This document shows, piece by piece, positions 51,864-60,650 of a DNA stretch of 64,000 bases. The DNA lies in the NCBI GenBank assembly GCA_023387335.1, contig JAEWIF010000048.1, positions 1-64,000 of the forward strand, in the 5' to 3' direction. Each line of letters opens with the position of its first letter. Position 1 is the first letter of the stretch. The notes beneath the pieces were generated by a model. That model saw only the letters and a list, made by a program, of their open reading frames with translations. It searched no databases and was not told where the DNA came from. The position numbers and the translations under genes were made by a program. This stretch comes from Pseudomonadota bacterium. GTDB lineage: Bacteria > Pseudomonadota > Gammaproteobacteria > Burkholderiales > Burkholderiaceae_C.

Positions 51864-52919
51864 ATGTCCCGCATCCCGGCCTCTCTGCTCACCGACTTCG
51901 CGGGCGCGCTGCTGTCCAGGGCCGGCATGCCCGCCGACAAGGCCGAGGCCGTCGCCACCGTGCTGGTGGAGGGCGACCTCATGGGCCACACCACGCACGG
52001 CCTGCAGCTGCTCGCGCCCTACCTCGCCGACATGGAGAAAGGCGGCATGGCGCTCGCCGGTGATCCGCAAGTGCTGTCCTCGCGACCCGCCGCCCAGCTG
52101 TGGGACGGTCGCCGGCTGCCGGGTCCGTGGCTCGTGCTGCGCGCGCTGGAGCAGGCTTCAGGCATGGCGGCGGAGCAGGGGACCGGCACGGTCGTGATCC
52201 GCCGCAGCCACCATATCGCTTCGCTGGCCAGCTACCACCGCCGCGCCGCGGAGCAGGGCTTGCTGCTGCTGCTCGCGTCTTCGGACCCGAACTCCGCCAG
52301 CGTCGCCCCGTTCGGCGGCCTCGATCCCGTCTTCACGCCGAATCCGGTCTCGGCGGGCTTTCCCACCGGCGGCACGCCGGCCTCGGTCGACATCTCGACG
52401 TCCACCACGACGAACGGACTGACCGGCCGCCTGCACCAGGAAGGCGGCAAGCTGCCCGCGCCCTGGCTGATCGACGGCCACGGGCAGCCTTCGGACGACC
52501 CGGCCGTCCTGTTCAACGAGCCCAAGGGCACGATCCTGCCGCTGGGCGGACTGGATTCGGGGCACAAGGGCTACGGACTGTCGCTGCTGGTCGAAGCCCT
52601 GACGGGCGGGCTGGCGGGCCATGGGCGCGCCGACGCGCGCGAGGGCTGGGGCGCCACGGTCTTCCTGCAGGTGATCGATCCGGCGGCCTTCGCGGGGCTG
52701 CCGGCGTTCGAGAGGCAAGTGGGCGAGGTTGCGAGGCAGTGCCGCGATTCGCGGGCGATCGATCCGCGCAGGCCGGTGCGCTTGCCGGGCGAGCGGGGCT
52801 ATCAGCTCGCCGCCGAGCAGGCACGCACCGGCGTGCGGCTGCACGAGAGCATCCTGCCGGCGCTGCGGCCTTGGGCGGAGAAGTTCGGCATCGTGGTGCC
52901 GGAGGCTTCGGCGGCCTGA
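51864..52919 (+). CDS. Malate/L-lactate dehydrogenase-family (Ldh2) oxidoreductase
   Basis: A 351-residue NAD(P)-dependent enzyme of the Ldh2/YlbC/YiaK fold, unrelated to Rossmann-type lactate dehydrogenases. Seen: the N-terminal GDLMGHTTHGLQLLAPYLADM with the catalytic His, VVIRRSHHIASLASYHRRAAEQG, GGLDPVFTPNPVSAGFPT, the GGLDSGHKGYGLSLLVEALTGGLAG loop. Family members use malate, 2,3-diketogulonate, ureidoglycolate or lactate. As the last gene of the fuconate operon it could oxidise the L-lactate product or another hydroxyacid intermediate (inference). It begins one base after the FAH gene's stop. Confidence 0.85.
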   Translation: MSRIPASLLTDFAGALLSRAGMPADKAEAVATVLVEGDLMGHTTHGLQLLAPYLADMEKGGMALAGDPQVLSSRPAAQLWDGRRLPGPWLVLRALEQASGMAAEQGTGTVVIRRSHHIASLASYHRRAAEQGLLLLLASSDPNSASVAPFGGLDPVFTPNPVSAGFPTGGTPASVDISTSTTTNGLTGRLHQEGGKLPAPWLIDGHGQPSDDPAVLFNEPKGTILPLGGLDSGHKGYGLSLLVEALTGGLAGHGRADAREGWGATVFLQVIDPAAFAGLPAFERQVGEVARQCRDSRAIDPRRPVRLPGERGYQLAAEQARTGVRLHESILPALRPWAEKFGIVVPEASAA

Positions 52920-52932
52920 GGGGCGCGGGGGC

Positions 52933-53553
52933 TCAAGCCCCCTGTCGTTTCATCGGCTTCACCGCCTCCACGGGAACGCCGCTCTGGTGGCAGAGGCTGG
53001 CCAGATCCCAGTGATGGCCTTCGTAGACGATCTTGTCGTCGGCGAACTTGTAGACGATGAAGGTCATCACCGCGGCACGCATGCCGTTGGGTTTGTGGCC
53101 GTTGAACTCGCCGGTCAGCGTCACGCGCGCCGTCCCCCAGGACACCAGCGTGTTGCCGTCGAATGCCGATCCTTCGAAATCGCGCTCGTAGTCGGGGAAG
53201 ACCTTCGCGAACAGCTCGAGGTTCGGGCGCAGGGCGGCGCGGCCCTGGTTCCTGACGCCCAGGCTCGGCTGTTCCAGGACGACATCGGGGTGGTAGATGC
53301 GCAGCAGGCCGGCCACGTCGTGCGCCTTCTTCGCCGCCATCAGGTCGGACACCAGCTGCAGCATGCGTTCCTGCGATTCCGCCGAGGGCTGCGGATTCCT
53401 GGCGGGCCTGGCCGATGCCTGCGCGGCAGCGTTCGCCGGAAAGCCAAGCGAGATCGCGCAGGCGCTTCCGGCGGCGGCAGTGCCAAGAAGGCCGCGGCGG
53501 GAAAAGACGGTGGCGCCAACGGGCTGCTCAGCTGCTTCTTCGTTCCTGTCCAT
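52933..53553 (-). CDS. SnoaL-like exported protein with Tat signal
   Basis: A 206-residue protein. The N-terminal 46 residues form a twin-arginine signal (SRRGLLGTAAAGSACAISLGF ... ANAAAQA). The rest is a SnoaL/NTF2-like alpha+beta cone (about 70-200: LVSDLMAAKKAHDVAGLLRIYHPDVVLEQPSL, FPDYERDFEG, VSWGTARVTLTGEFNG). Such domains act as cyclases, isomerases or binding modules; which applies is not evident. ATG 53553 has GGAGGAG 7 bases upstream. It converges with the Ldh2-like gene across 13 bases and is not part of the Mrp operon. Confidence 0.85.
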   Translation of the reverse strand: MDRNEEAAEQPVGATVFSRRGLLGTAAAGSACAISLGFPANAAAQASARPARNPQPSAESQERMLQLVSDLMAAKKAHDVAGLLRIYHPDVVLEQPSLGVRNQGRAALRPNLELFAKVFPDYERDFEGSAFDGNTLVSWGTARVTLTGEFNGHKPNGMRAAVMTFIVYKFADDKIVYEGHHWDLASLCHQSGVPVEAVKPMKRQGA

Positions 53554-53639
53554 CGATATCTCCTCCGGGGTGGAGTGGTTGAGAGGGATGGACGGTGTAG
53601 CAGCCGGACTCCGCGCGGCGAAGTGCCGAAGGACGCTTC

Positions 53640-53993
53640 TCAGCGGGCGACAGGCCCCTCCGCCGGACTGCTCGCCAGCGGCTCCGGCAACGCCTCTCCC
53701 GCCTGTCTCCCCCTGAACAGCGCCGCCCGCGCCAGCAGCACGGTCGTCACCGGCGCCGTGATCGACAGCAGCACGATGATCAGCCACACGTGCAGCGCCA
53801 GGCTGCCCGTGGCGAAGCTGAAATGCAGGATCGAGGCCAGGGTGACCGACCAGGTGCCCACCGTGTAGAGCAGCGCCGGCGCGTGCATGCGCATGAAGAA
53901 GTCCGGCAGCCGCCACAGGCCCAGGGCGGAGGAGAGGACCACCACGCCGCTGAAGACCAGCAGCAGGGAGACGAGGACTTCGACGACGATCAT
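53640..53993 (-). CDS. phaG: Mrp-type Na+(K+)/H+ antiporter subunit G
   Basis: A 117-residue membrane protein with three helices (VVEVLVSLLLVFSGVVVLSSALGL, PALLYTVGTWSVTLASILHF, VWLIIVLLSITAPVTTVLLARAAL) and the MnhG/PhaG hallmark LPDFFMRMHAP. Last gene of the phaAB-C-D-E-F-G operon; ATG 53993 overlaps the phaF stop. A Pro/Glu/Ala tail follows the last helix. Subunit G is essential for Mrp complex assembly in studied systems. Confidence 0.92.
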   Translation of the reverse strand: MIVVEVLVSLLLVFSGVVVLSSALGLWRLPDFFMRMHAPALLYTVGTWSVTLASILHFSFATGSLALHVWLIIVLLSITAPVTTVLLARAALFRGRQAGEALPEPLASSPAEGPVAR

Positions 53994-54265
53994 TCGATCA
54001 CCTCGCCGCGCAGCAGGAACTTGGCCAGCGCGGCCGAACTGACGAAGCCGAACAGCGCCATCAGCAGCGCCGCCTCGAAGTACATGGCGCTGTCGTAGCG
54101 GATCGCCAGCACCAGCAGCACCAGCATCGCGACCATGAAGATGAAGTCCAGCGCGACCACCCGGTCCTGCGCGCGCGGGCCGCGGAACAGGCGCAGCAGC
54201 GTGACGACGGCGGACAGGGCGTACAGCACCAGGGTGATCGTGGCGGCAACGGACAGCAGGGTCAT
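53990..54265 (-). CDS. phaF: Mrp-type antiporter subunit F
   Basis: A 91-residue, three-helix membrane protein: ATITLVLYALSAVVTLLRLFRGP, the MnhF/PhaF hallmark DRVVALDFIFMVAMLVLLVLA with its buried Asp, and ALLMALFGFVSSAALAKFL. ATG 54265 overlaps the phaE stop, and its own stop overlaps the phaG ATG. The normal length of MrpF is about 90 residues. Confidence 0.92.
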   Translation of the reverse strand: MTLLSVAATITLVLYALSAVVTLLRLFRGPRAQDRVVALDFIFMVAMLVLLVLAIRYDSAMYFEAALLMALFGFVSSAALAKFLLRGEVIE

Positions 54266-54747
54266 CCGAAGATCTCCAGCAGCGGGCGTTCGTAGGTGGT
54301 CTTGAAGTGCTCGATGAATTCGGCGTGGCCGGGGGGCTCGAAGACGTGCAGCAGCACGGCGCTGCAGTCGGGCGCCAGCTCGCACCACACCGTGCCGGGG
54401 ACCACGGTCGTGATGATCGACAGCGCCGCGAGCGCGTGCGCGTCGCGCAGGTCGAGCGGCACCAGCACGAACTCGCCGCGCGGCTGGCGCATCGTCATGA
54501 CGCCGCGCGCCACCTGCAGGCCGGAGACCACGACGTCGGCGCCGACCCGCAGCACCAGCCGGGCCAGCACCAGCGGCCGGCGCACCGCCGGCCCGGCCGG
54601 CTTCAGCGGCGACACCAGCCAGGGCAGCACCCAGCCGATGGCCGCGCCCAGCAGCAGGTGCGCGGGCGCCAGCGAGTCGTTCAGGACCAGCCACATCGCC
54701 CACAGCGCCGCCGACAGCAGCGGCGCGGGAAAGAGGCGCCTCATCAT
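54262..54747 (-). CDS. phaE: Mrp-type antiporter subunit E
   Basis: A 161-residue subunit with two or three N-terminal helices (FPAPLLSAALWAMWLVLND, HLLLGAAIGWVLPWLV) and a C-terminal cytoplasmic domain holding ALSIITTVVPGTVW and LLHVFEPPGHAEFIEHFKTTYERPLLEIF. The pattern is MnhE/PhaE. ATG 54747 overlaps the phaD stop (ATGA); ATG 54744 is the next possible start. Confidence 0.9.
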   Translation of the reverse strand: MMRRLFPAPLLSAALWAMWLVLNDSLAPAHLLLGAAIGWVLPWLVSPLKPAGPAVRRPLVLARLVLRVGADVVVSGLQVARGVMTMRQPRGEFVLVPLDLRDAHALAALSIITTVVPGTVWCELAPDCSAVLLHVFEPPGHAEFIEHFKTTYERPLLEIFG

Positions 54748-56417
54748 CGGTCGCCTCCCTTCACGGCCGGTGGCACGGGCTGGGCGCCGAGCACGGCCCG
54801 CACGTACAGGTTGGGCTCGTGCAACTGCGCGGCCGCGCCGCGCAGGTAGGCGAGGGCGCGGTCGCCGTAGACGGCCAGCGACACGCAGGCGGCCAGCAGC
54901 AGGGCGACGGGCAGGCCTTCGATCACCCGAAGCCGCGGGGCCGCGCGGTCCTGCAGCGCCCAGAAGTGCGCGATGAAGGCACGCGTGAACGCGACCGCGG
55001 CCAGCAGCCCCGAGGCGATGAGCAGCGCGAACAGCGTCCAGGCCTCGGGCGGGAACCGGGCGGGCGCCGCACCGCGCGCGCGCAGAAGTGCATCGATCAT
55101 CGCGACCTTGCCGACGAAGCCCGACAGCGGCGGCAGGCCCGCCAGCACCACCATGCACAGGAGGAAGCCCACGCCCAGGAAGGCGACCGACGCGGGAATG
55201 GCGCGGCCGACCAGCACGACCTGCTGGTCGTCCAGGTTGGCGTCGGCCGGCGCCACCTCGGTGAACGAGGGCAGGCGGTCCTCGCGGTCGTCGGCGGAAG
55301 GCGGGTCCACTTCCAGCGCGCGGCCGCGCTCGACCAGCTCCACCAGCAGGAACAGCGCCGCGGCGCCCAGCGTGGAACTGGCGAGATAGAGCAGGGCCGC
55401 GCCGGTCACGTCGGGCAGGTCCAGGCTCATGGCCGCCAGCAGCGTGCCGGAGGTGGTGATCACGCTGTAGCCGGCCAGCCGCCCGAGCTGCTGCGAGCTG
55501 AGCATGCCGATCGCGCCGAAGCCTGCCGTGAACAGGCCGCCCCACAGCAGCGCGCCACCGCCGTACAGGGCCGAGTCGCCCGCGGTGGCGGGAAAGCACA
55601 GCGTCCACAGCCGCAGGATCGCGTACACGCCGACCTTGGTGAGCACGGAGAACATCGCCGCCGACGGCGCGCTGGCGGCGGCATAGGCCGAGGGCAGCCA
55701 GAAATTCAGCGGCCACAGCGCCGCCTTGGCGAGGAAGGCCACGCCCAGCAGCGCCGCGCCGGCATGCAGCAGGCCGCGGTCGCCCAGCGGCACCTGCGCC
55801 AGCTTGCGCGCGATGTCCGCCATGTTCAGCGTGCCGGTCACGCCGTACAGCACCGCCACGCCGATCAGGAACAGCAGCGACGCCAGCAGGTTGATCGCGA
55901 TGTAGTGCAGCCCCGCGCGAACGCGGCTGGTGCCGCCGCCGTGCAGCAGCAGGCCGTACGAAGCCGCGAGCAGCACCTCGAAGAACACGAACAGGTTGAA
56001 CAGGTCGGCCGTGAGGAAGGCGCCGTTCAGGCCCATCAGCTGCAGTTGCAGCAGCGGATGGAAATGCACGCTGGCGCGGTGCCAGCGGGCCAGCGAGAAC
56101 AGCAGCGCCGCCAAGGCCGCGGCGGCGGCCAGCACCAGCATCAGCGCCGACAGCCGGTCCAGCACCAGCGAGATGCCGAACGGCACGGGCCAGTTGCCGG
56201 GCAGGTAGACGGCGAAGGCCTCGGGCGTGGGCGACGCGGCCACGCGCACCAGCAGCAGCACGGCGAGGGCGAGCGAGACGCTGACGGAGACCAGGTTCAG
56301 CACCGACTTGATCCAGCGCTGCCGGTCGCCCATCGCGATCATCACCGCCGCGGTGAGCAGCGGCAGCAGCACCGGAGCGACCACGAGGTGGGCGAAATAC
56401 GGATGGATGGCGTTCAC
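54744..56417 (-). CDS. phaD: Mrp-type antiporter subunit D (NuoN-like)
   Basis: A 557-residue subunit with about 14 helices, homologous to proton-pumping subunits of complex I. The key ion-path residues appear in FFEVLLAASYGLLLHGGG (membrane Glu), FLAKAALWPLNFWLPSAYAAASAPSAAMFSVLTKVGVYAILRLW (Lys pair and His-region) and LAGYSVITTSGTLL. GTG 56417 overlaps the phaC stop. A hydrophilic acidic loop (DPPSADDREDRLPSFTEVAPADAN) interrupts the helices in the C-terminal third. Longer upstream frames are shadow sequence. Confidence 0.93.
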   Translation of the reverse strand: MNAIHPYFAHLVVAPVLLPLLTAAVMIAMGDRQRWIKSVLNLVSVSVSLALAVLLLVRVAASPTPEAFAVYLPGNWPVPFGISLVLDRLSALMLVLAAAAALAALLFSLARWHRASVHFHPLLQLQLMGLNGAFLTADLFNLFVFFEVLLAASYGLLLHGGGTSRVRAGLHYIAINLLASLLFLIGVAVLYGVTGTLNMADIARKLAQVPLGDRGLLHAGAALLGVAFLAKAALWPLNFWLPSAYAAASAPSAAMFSVLTKVGVYAILRLWTLCFPATAGDSALYGGGALLWGGLFTAGFGAIGMLSSQQLGRLAGYSVITTSGTLLAAMSLDLPDVTGAALLYLASSTLGAAALFLLVELVERGRALEVDPPSADDREDRLPSFTEVAPADANLDDQQVVLVGRAIPASVAFLGVGFLLCMVVLAGLPPLSGFVGKVAMIDALLRARGAAPARFPPEAWTLFALLIASGLLAAVAFTRAFIAHFWALQDRAAPRLRVIEGLPVALLLAACVSLAVYGDRALAYLRGAAAQLHEPNLYVRAVLGAQPVPPAVKGGDR

Positions 56418-56758
56418 GGCCGCTCTTCCTGCCCGTCCACGTGGTCGCTGTCGGCCAGGCCGCGCAGCGCGAGCAGCACGACCAGGAACAGCGCCGTGGT
56501 GGCGAAGCCGATCACGATGGCGGTGAGCACCAGCGATTGCGGCAGCGGGTCCGTGTAGTTCAGCAGGTCGGCCGGCAGGCCGGGCTGCACGATGGGCTCG
56601 CGGTCCACCGACAGGCTGCCCACGCTGAAGATGAAGAGGTTGGTGGCGTACGACAGCAGCGACAGGCCGATCAGCACCTGGAACGTGCGCGGGCGCAGCA
56701 CCAGCCACACGCCCGCGGCGACGAGCACGCCGATGGCCAGGGACAGGATGATCTCCAT
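56414..56758 (-). CDS. phaC: Mrp-type antiporter subunit C (NuoK-like)
   Basis: A 114-residue subunit with three helices (IILSLAIGVLVAAGVWLVL, FQVLIGLSLLSYATNLFIF, LVLTAIVIGFATTALFLVVLLALRG) and the NuoK-like motifs GLSLLSYATNLFIFS and ADLLNYTDPLPQSLVLTAIVIG, the latter typical of MnhC/PhaC. ATG 56758 shares one base with the phaAB stop; its stop overlaps phaD (GTGA). Confidence 0.93.
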   Translation of the reverse strand: MEIILSLAIGVLVAAGVWLVLRPRTFQVLIGLSLLSYATNLFIFSVGSLSVDREPIVQPGLPADLLNYTDPLPQSLVLTAIVIGFATTALFLVVLLALRGLADSDHVDGQEERP

Positions 56759-59670
56759 CAGCGGCGCTCCCCGCGGGCGGGACGGCGCCGCGCGCGCAGC
56801 GACTGGTGGGCCAGCGCGGTCAGCAGCAGCAGCGTGGAGCCCAGCACCACGCAGAACACGCCCAGGTCGAACAGCGCTGCCGTGGGCAGGTGCAGTTCGC
56901 CGAGCACCGGCAGCGTCACGTGCGCCGTGTGCGTGGTCAGGAACGGATGGCCGACCGCCCAGGAGCCCAGGCCGGTGCCCAGGGCCAGCAGCAGGCCGAC
57001 GGCGATCCAGCGCGGCGGCTTCAGGTTCATGTGGTCCTCCACCCATTGCGTGCCGCCGACCATGTACTGCGCCAGGAAGGCGATGGCGGCCACCAGGCCC
57101 GCGACGAAGCCGCCGCCCGGCAGGTTGTGCCCGCGCATGAAGAGGTGGATGGCGACCACCAGCGCGACCGGCAGCAGCAGCCGCACGAGTACCGCCGGCA
57201 CCAGCAGGTAACCCTGCGCGCTGTCGTCGGTCTCGCCCTCGGCGCGCAGTTCCTGCGGCCGCAGCAGGTCGGTGCCGTGGCCGGCCGGCACCGCGCGCTG
57301 CTGCGGTGGCAGCTCGATCATCTCCTCGGGCGGCCGGAACCTCCGCAGCAGCGCGAAGATGGTGATGCCCACCAGCGCCAGCACGGTGATCTCGCCCAGC
57401 GTGTCGATGGCGCGGAAGTCCACCAGCATCACGTTGACCACGTTGGTGCCGCCGCCGCCGGGCAGCGCGTTCTCGATGAAGAAGGGCGAGATGCTCTGCG
57501 CCCCCACGCGGGTGAGCAGCGCGTACGACAGCGCGGCCAGCCCCGCGCCCGCCAGCACGGCCAGCACCAGGTCGCGCCGCCGGCGCCATCCGCTGCGCGC
57601 CTTCGTGCGCGGATCGTCCTGGGTGATGCGGGCGGGCAGCCAGCGCAGGCCGAGCAGGAAGAGCACGGTGGTGACGGCCTCGACCGCCAGCTGCGTCAGC
57701 GCCAGGTCGGGCGCGGAGAACCAGGCGAAGGTGATCGACACCATGATGCCCACCACGCCCAGCAGCGCCAGCGCCGCCAGCCGGTGGAACTTGGCCTGCC
57801 AGGCGGCGCCGATGGCGGCGGCCCCGCCCACCGCCCACATCAGCAGGAACTCCGGCGTGGCGGGCACGCGCGGGCGGTCGCCCCATTCCAGCGGCACGAA
57901 GAGGGCCGAGCCCAGGCCCACCGCGCCGGCCACCACGAGCAGCCACAGCACCTGCACCTGCAGGCGGCGCGAACTGGTGCGCCGGATGATGCGTCGCGCG
58001 GTCCAGCTGAGCCCGCCGAGCACGGCCTCGAAGGCCTGCTTGCCGTCGGCGCGTTCCAGCATCGGCGCGGCCCGCAACGGGCGCTGCTTGAGGCGCTCGC
58101 CGAACACCTTGTAGATGGCGGCGCCGCCGATCAGCGCGATGACGCTCATGATCAGCGGCTCGTTGAGGCCATGCCAGATCGCCAGGCTGTACTCGGGCAG
58201 CCGGCCGCCGACCACGGGCGCCGCCGCGGCGGCGAGGACGGGGCCGATCGAGAGGTTGGGCACGATGCCCACGACCAGGCAGGCCACCACCAGCAGCTCG
58301 ATGGGCACGCGCATCCAGCGGGCCGGCTCGTGCGGCGTGCGCGGGCAGTCGTGCGGCGGCGAGCCGAAGAACACGTCGTGGCCGAAGCGCAGCGAATACA
58401 CCACCGCGAAGACGCCGGCCAGCGTGGCGGCCGCGGGCAGCGTGTAGCGCACCCAGGTCGAGGCCTGCACCAGGGCCGTCTCGGAGAAGAACATCTCCTT
58501 GGACAGGAAGCCGTTGAGTAGCGGCACGCCGGCCATCGCCGCGCACGCCACCATGGCCAGCTTGGCGGTGCCGGGCATGTACGGGTAGAGGCCGTCGAGC
58601 CGGCGCATGTCGCGCGTGCCGGTCTCGTGGTCGATGATGCCCACCGCCATGAAGAGCGACGCCTTGAACGTGGCGTGGTTGATCATGTGGAACACCGCCG
58701 CCACCGCGGCCAGTTCGCTGTTCAGGCCCAGCAGCAGCGTGATCAGGCCCAGGTGGCTGATGGTCGAGTAGGCCAGCAGCGCCTTCAGGTCGTTCTGGAA
58801 CATGGCCGCGTACGCGCCCAGCAGCAGCGTGGCGAGGCCGGCGCCGCCCACCACCCAGAACCAGGTGTCGGTGCCGGCCAGCACCGGCCAGAGGCGGGCC
58901 ATCAGGAACACGCCGGCCTTCACCATCGTGGCCGAGTGCAGGTAGGCCGACACCGGCGTCGGCGCCGCCATCGCGTGCGGCAGCCAGAAGTGGAACGGGA
59001 ACTGCGCGCTCTTGGTCAGCGCGCCCAGCAGGATCAGCACCAGCGCCGCGCCGTAGAGGTCGTGCGAGCGCACCCGGTCGCCGGCCGCCAGCACCTCCTG
59101 CAATTCGTAGCTGCCCGCGATCTGGCCCAGGATGAGCACGCCCGCCAGCAGCGCCAGCCCGCCGGTGGCCGTGACCACGAAGGCCATGCGCGCGCCGCGC
59201 CGCGCGTCCTTGCGGTGGTGCCAGTAGCCGATGAGCAGGAACGAGAACAGGCTGGTCAGTTCCCAGAACGCCACCATCTGCACCAGGTTGCCCGACAGCA
59301 CCAGTCCCATCATCGAGCCCATGAAGGCCAGCAGCAGCGAATAGAAGCGCGCCGCCGGATCCTCGGCCGAGAGGTAGTAGCGCGCGTACAGCACCACCAG
59401 CGCGCCGATCACGGACACCAGCATGCCGAACATCCAGGCGAAGCCGTCGATCCTCAGCACCAGGTCGATGCCCAGGTGGGGCAGCCAGGCGATGCGCTCG
59501 GTGATCACCTCGCCGCCGGCGATCGTGGGAAAGGCCGAAGCCAGCAATACGGCGCACGCGGTCGCGGCGGCGCCCGCCAGCAGCGATTCGCTGTTGCGTT
59601 CGCGCGTGGGCAGGATGGCCGCGAGCAGGCTCGCGCCGAACGGAAGGACGAGGACCCACCAGTAGGACAT
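56758..59670 (-). CDS. phaAB: Mrp-type antiporter fused subunits A and B
   Basis: A 970-residue membrane protein with about 20 helices. Residues 1-500 are a NuoL-like antiporter module (VQMVAFWELTSLFSFLLIGYW with the membrane Glu, LLGALTKSAQFPFHFWLPHAMAAPTPVSAYLHSATMVKAGVFL). The middle (600-780) is the MrpA C-terminal extension (FSAPDLALTQLAVEAVTTVLFLLGLRWLP and VDFRAIDTLGEITVLALVGI). The last 170 residues are the MrpB domain (HNLPGGGFVAGLVAAIAFLAQYMVGGT). A/B fusion is the mark of group 2 (Pha-type) systems. First gene of the six-gene operon; Na+ or K+ preference cannot be read from sequence. Confidence 0.94.
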   Translation of the reverse strand: MSYWWVLVLPFGASLLAAILPTRERNSESLLAGAAATACAVLLASAFPTIAGGEVITERIAWLPHLGIDLVLRIDGFAWMFGMLVSVIGALVVLYARYYLSAEDPAARFYSLLLAFMGSMMGLVLSGNLVQMVAFWELTSLFSFLLIGYWHHRKDARRGARMAFVVTATGGLALLAGVLILGQIAGSYELQEVLAAGDRVRSHDLYGAALVLILLGALTKSAQFPFHFWLPHAMAAPTPVSAYLHSATMVKAGVFLMARLWPVLAGTDTWFWVVGGAGLATLLLGAYAAMFQNDLKALLAYSTISHLGLITLLLGLNSELAAVAAVFHMINHATFKASLFMAVGIIDHETGTRDMRRLDGLYPYMPGTAKLAMVACAAMAGVPLLNGFLSKEMFFSETALVQASTWVRYTLPAAATLAGVFAVVYSLRFGHDVFFGSPPHDCPRTPHEPARWMRVPIELLVVACLVVGIVPNLSIGPVLAAAAAPVVGGRLPEYSLAIWHGLNEPLIMSVIALIGGAAIYKVFGERLKQRPLRAAPMLERADGKQAFEAVLGGLSWTARRIIRRTSSRRLQVQVLWLLVVAGAVGLGSALFVPLEWGDRPRVPATPEFLLMWAVGGAAAIGAAWQAKFHRLAALALLGVVGIMVSITFAWFSAPDLALTQLAVEAVTTVLFLLGLRWLPARITQDDPRTKARSGWRRRRDLVLAVLAGAGLAALSYALLTRVGAQSISPFFIENALPGGGGTNVVNVMLVDFRAIDTLGEITVLALVGITIFALLRRFRPPEEMIELPPQQRAVPAGHGTDLLRPQELRAEGETDDSAQGYLLVPAVLVRLLLPVALVVAIHLFMRGHNLPGGGFVAGLVAAIAFLAQYMVGGTQWVEDHMNLKPPRWIAVGLLLALGTGLGSWAVGHPFLTTHTAHVTLPVLGELHLPTAALFDLGVFCVVLGSTLLLLTALAHQSLRARRRPARGERR

Positions 59671-59765
59671 GGCTGGCGAGTGTAGACGTCAAGGAGCGTT
59701 GGCTCGGCCGCGAGCGACGCGACGGTACGCCTTGCGAACCGGACCGCAAATGCATTTGTGGCAAC

Positions 59766-60617
59766 ATGTCCGCGCTGCCGCGCAGCACGTTTTTTTTCGC
59801 GCGGCCCATGCATTGCAATCAAGAGGAGCGGCGGATCCTGGCTCGTCACATCACAGCGGCGCGCATGCCGCATCTCCTGCGTTCGGGCGGCGAGGCCGCC
59901 CTGGCCGCGGCGCTGCGGCGCTCACCCCTGCTGGCGTTCGACTTCGACGGCACGCTCGCGCCCATCGCGGCCACCCCGGGGCAGGTGCGCGTGTCGCGCT
60001 CGGTGTCCGGCAAGCTGCGCCGGCTGTGCGCGCGATTGCCGGTCGCGGTGGTCAGCGGGCGCAGCGTCGCGGACCTCAGCACCCGGCTCGACTTCGAGCC
60101 GCATTTCGTGGTGGGCAACCACGGCGCCGAGATGCACGCGGAGGCGGCGGAGGAACACGCCGGCGAACTCGACGAGGCGCGGCGCCTGCTCGCCCTGCAG
60201 GCCCAGGCGCTGTCGCGGCTGGGCGTGAGCGTGGAGGACAAGGGCCTGTCGCTCGCGCTCCACTACCGACTGTCGCGAAGTCCCGAGCAGGCGCGGGCGG
60301 CCATCCGCCAGGTGCTGCAGCCGCTGGAGCAGCGCTACCGCACCTTCGGCGGCAAGATGGTGGAGAACGTCGTGCCGCTGGATTCGGCCGACAAGAGCCG
60401 CGCGGTCCACGAGCTCGTGCGCCGCAGCGGCGCCGGCTGCGCCATCTTCATCGGCGACGACGTCAACGACGAGCCGGTGTTCGAGTCGGCGCCGCACGAC
60501 TGGCTGACGGTGCGCGTGGGACGCGAGGATCCGAGCTCGCGCGCCGCGTACTTCCTGGACAGCACCGCGGAGGTCGCGCTGGTGCTCGATCGCATGTTGT
60601 TGCACCTCGACGCCTGA
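59766..60617 (+). CDS. otsB: Trehalose-6-phosphate phosphatase
   Basis: A HAD-superfamily phosphatase of up to 283 residues removing phosphate from trehalose 6-phosphate. Motif 1 LAFDFDGTLAPIAATPGQ with the nucleophilic Asp, motif 2 VAVVSGRSVADL, the cap-domain GNHGAEMH, the basic segment VENVVPLDSADKSRAV and motif 4 FIGDDVNDEPVFE are all present. The start is uncertain: ATG 59766, 59808 or 59865, none with a ribosome site. The first 30 codons include a run of eight T and look non-coding, so 59865 (giving 250 residues) may be right. No otsA lies in the window. Confidence 0.88.
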   Translation: MSALPRSTFFFARPMHCNQEERRILARHITAARMPHLLRSGGEAALAAALRRSPLLAFDFDGTLAPIAATPGQVRVSRSVSGKLRRLCARLPVAVVSGRSVADLSTRLDFEPHFVVGNHGAEMHAEAAEEHAGELDEARRLLALQAQALSRLGVSVEDKGLSLALHYRLSRSPEQARAAIRQVLQPLEQRYRTFGGKMVENVVPLDSADKSRAVHELVRRSGAGCAIFIGDDVNDEPVFESAPHDWLTVRVGREDPSSRAAYFLDSTAEVALVLDRMLLHLDA

Positions 60618-60650
60618 TCGCGCCGCGCGGGCGAAGCTCGGCGGGAACTT

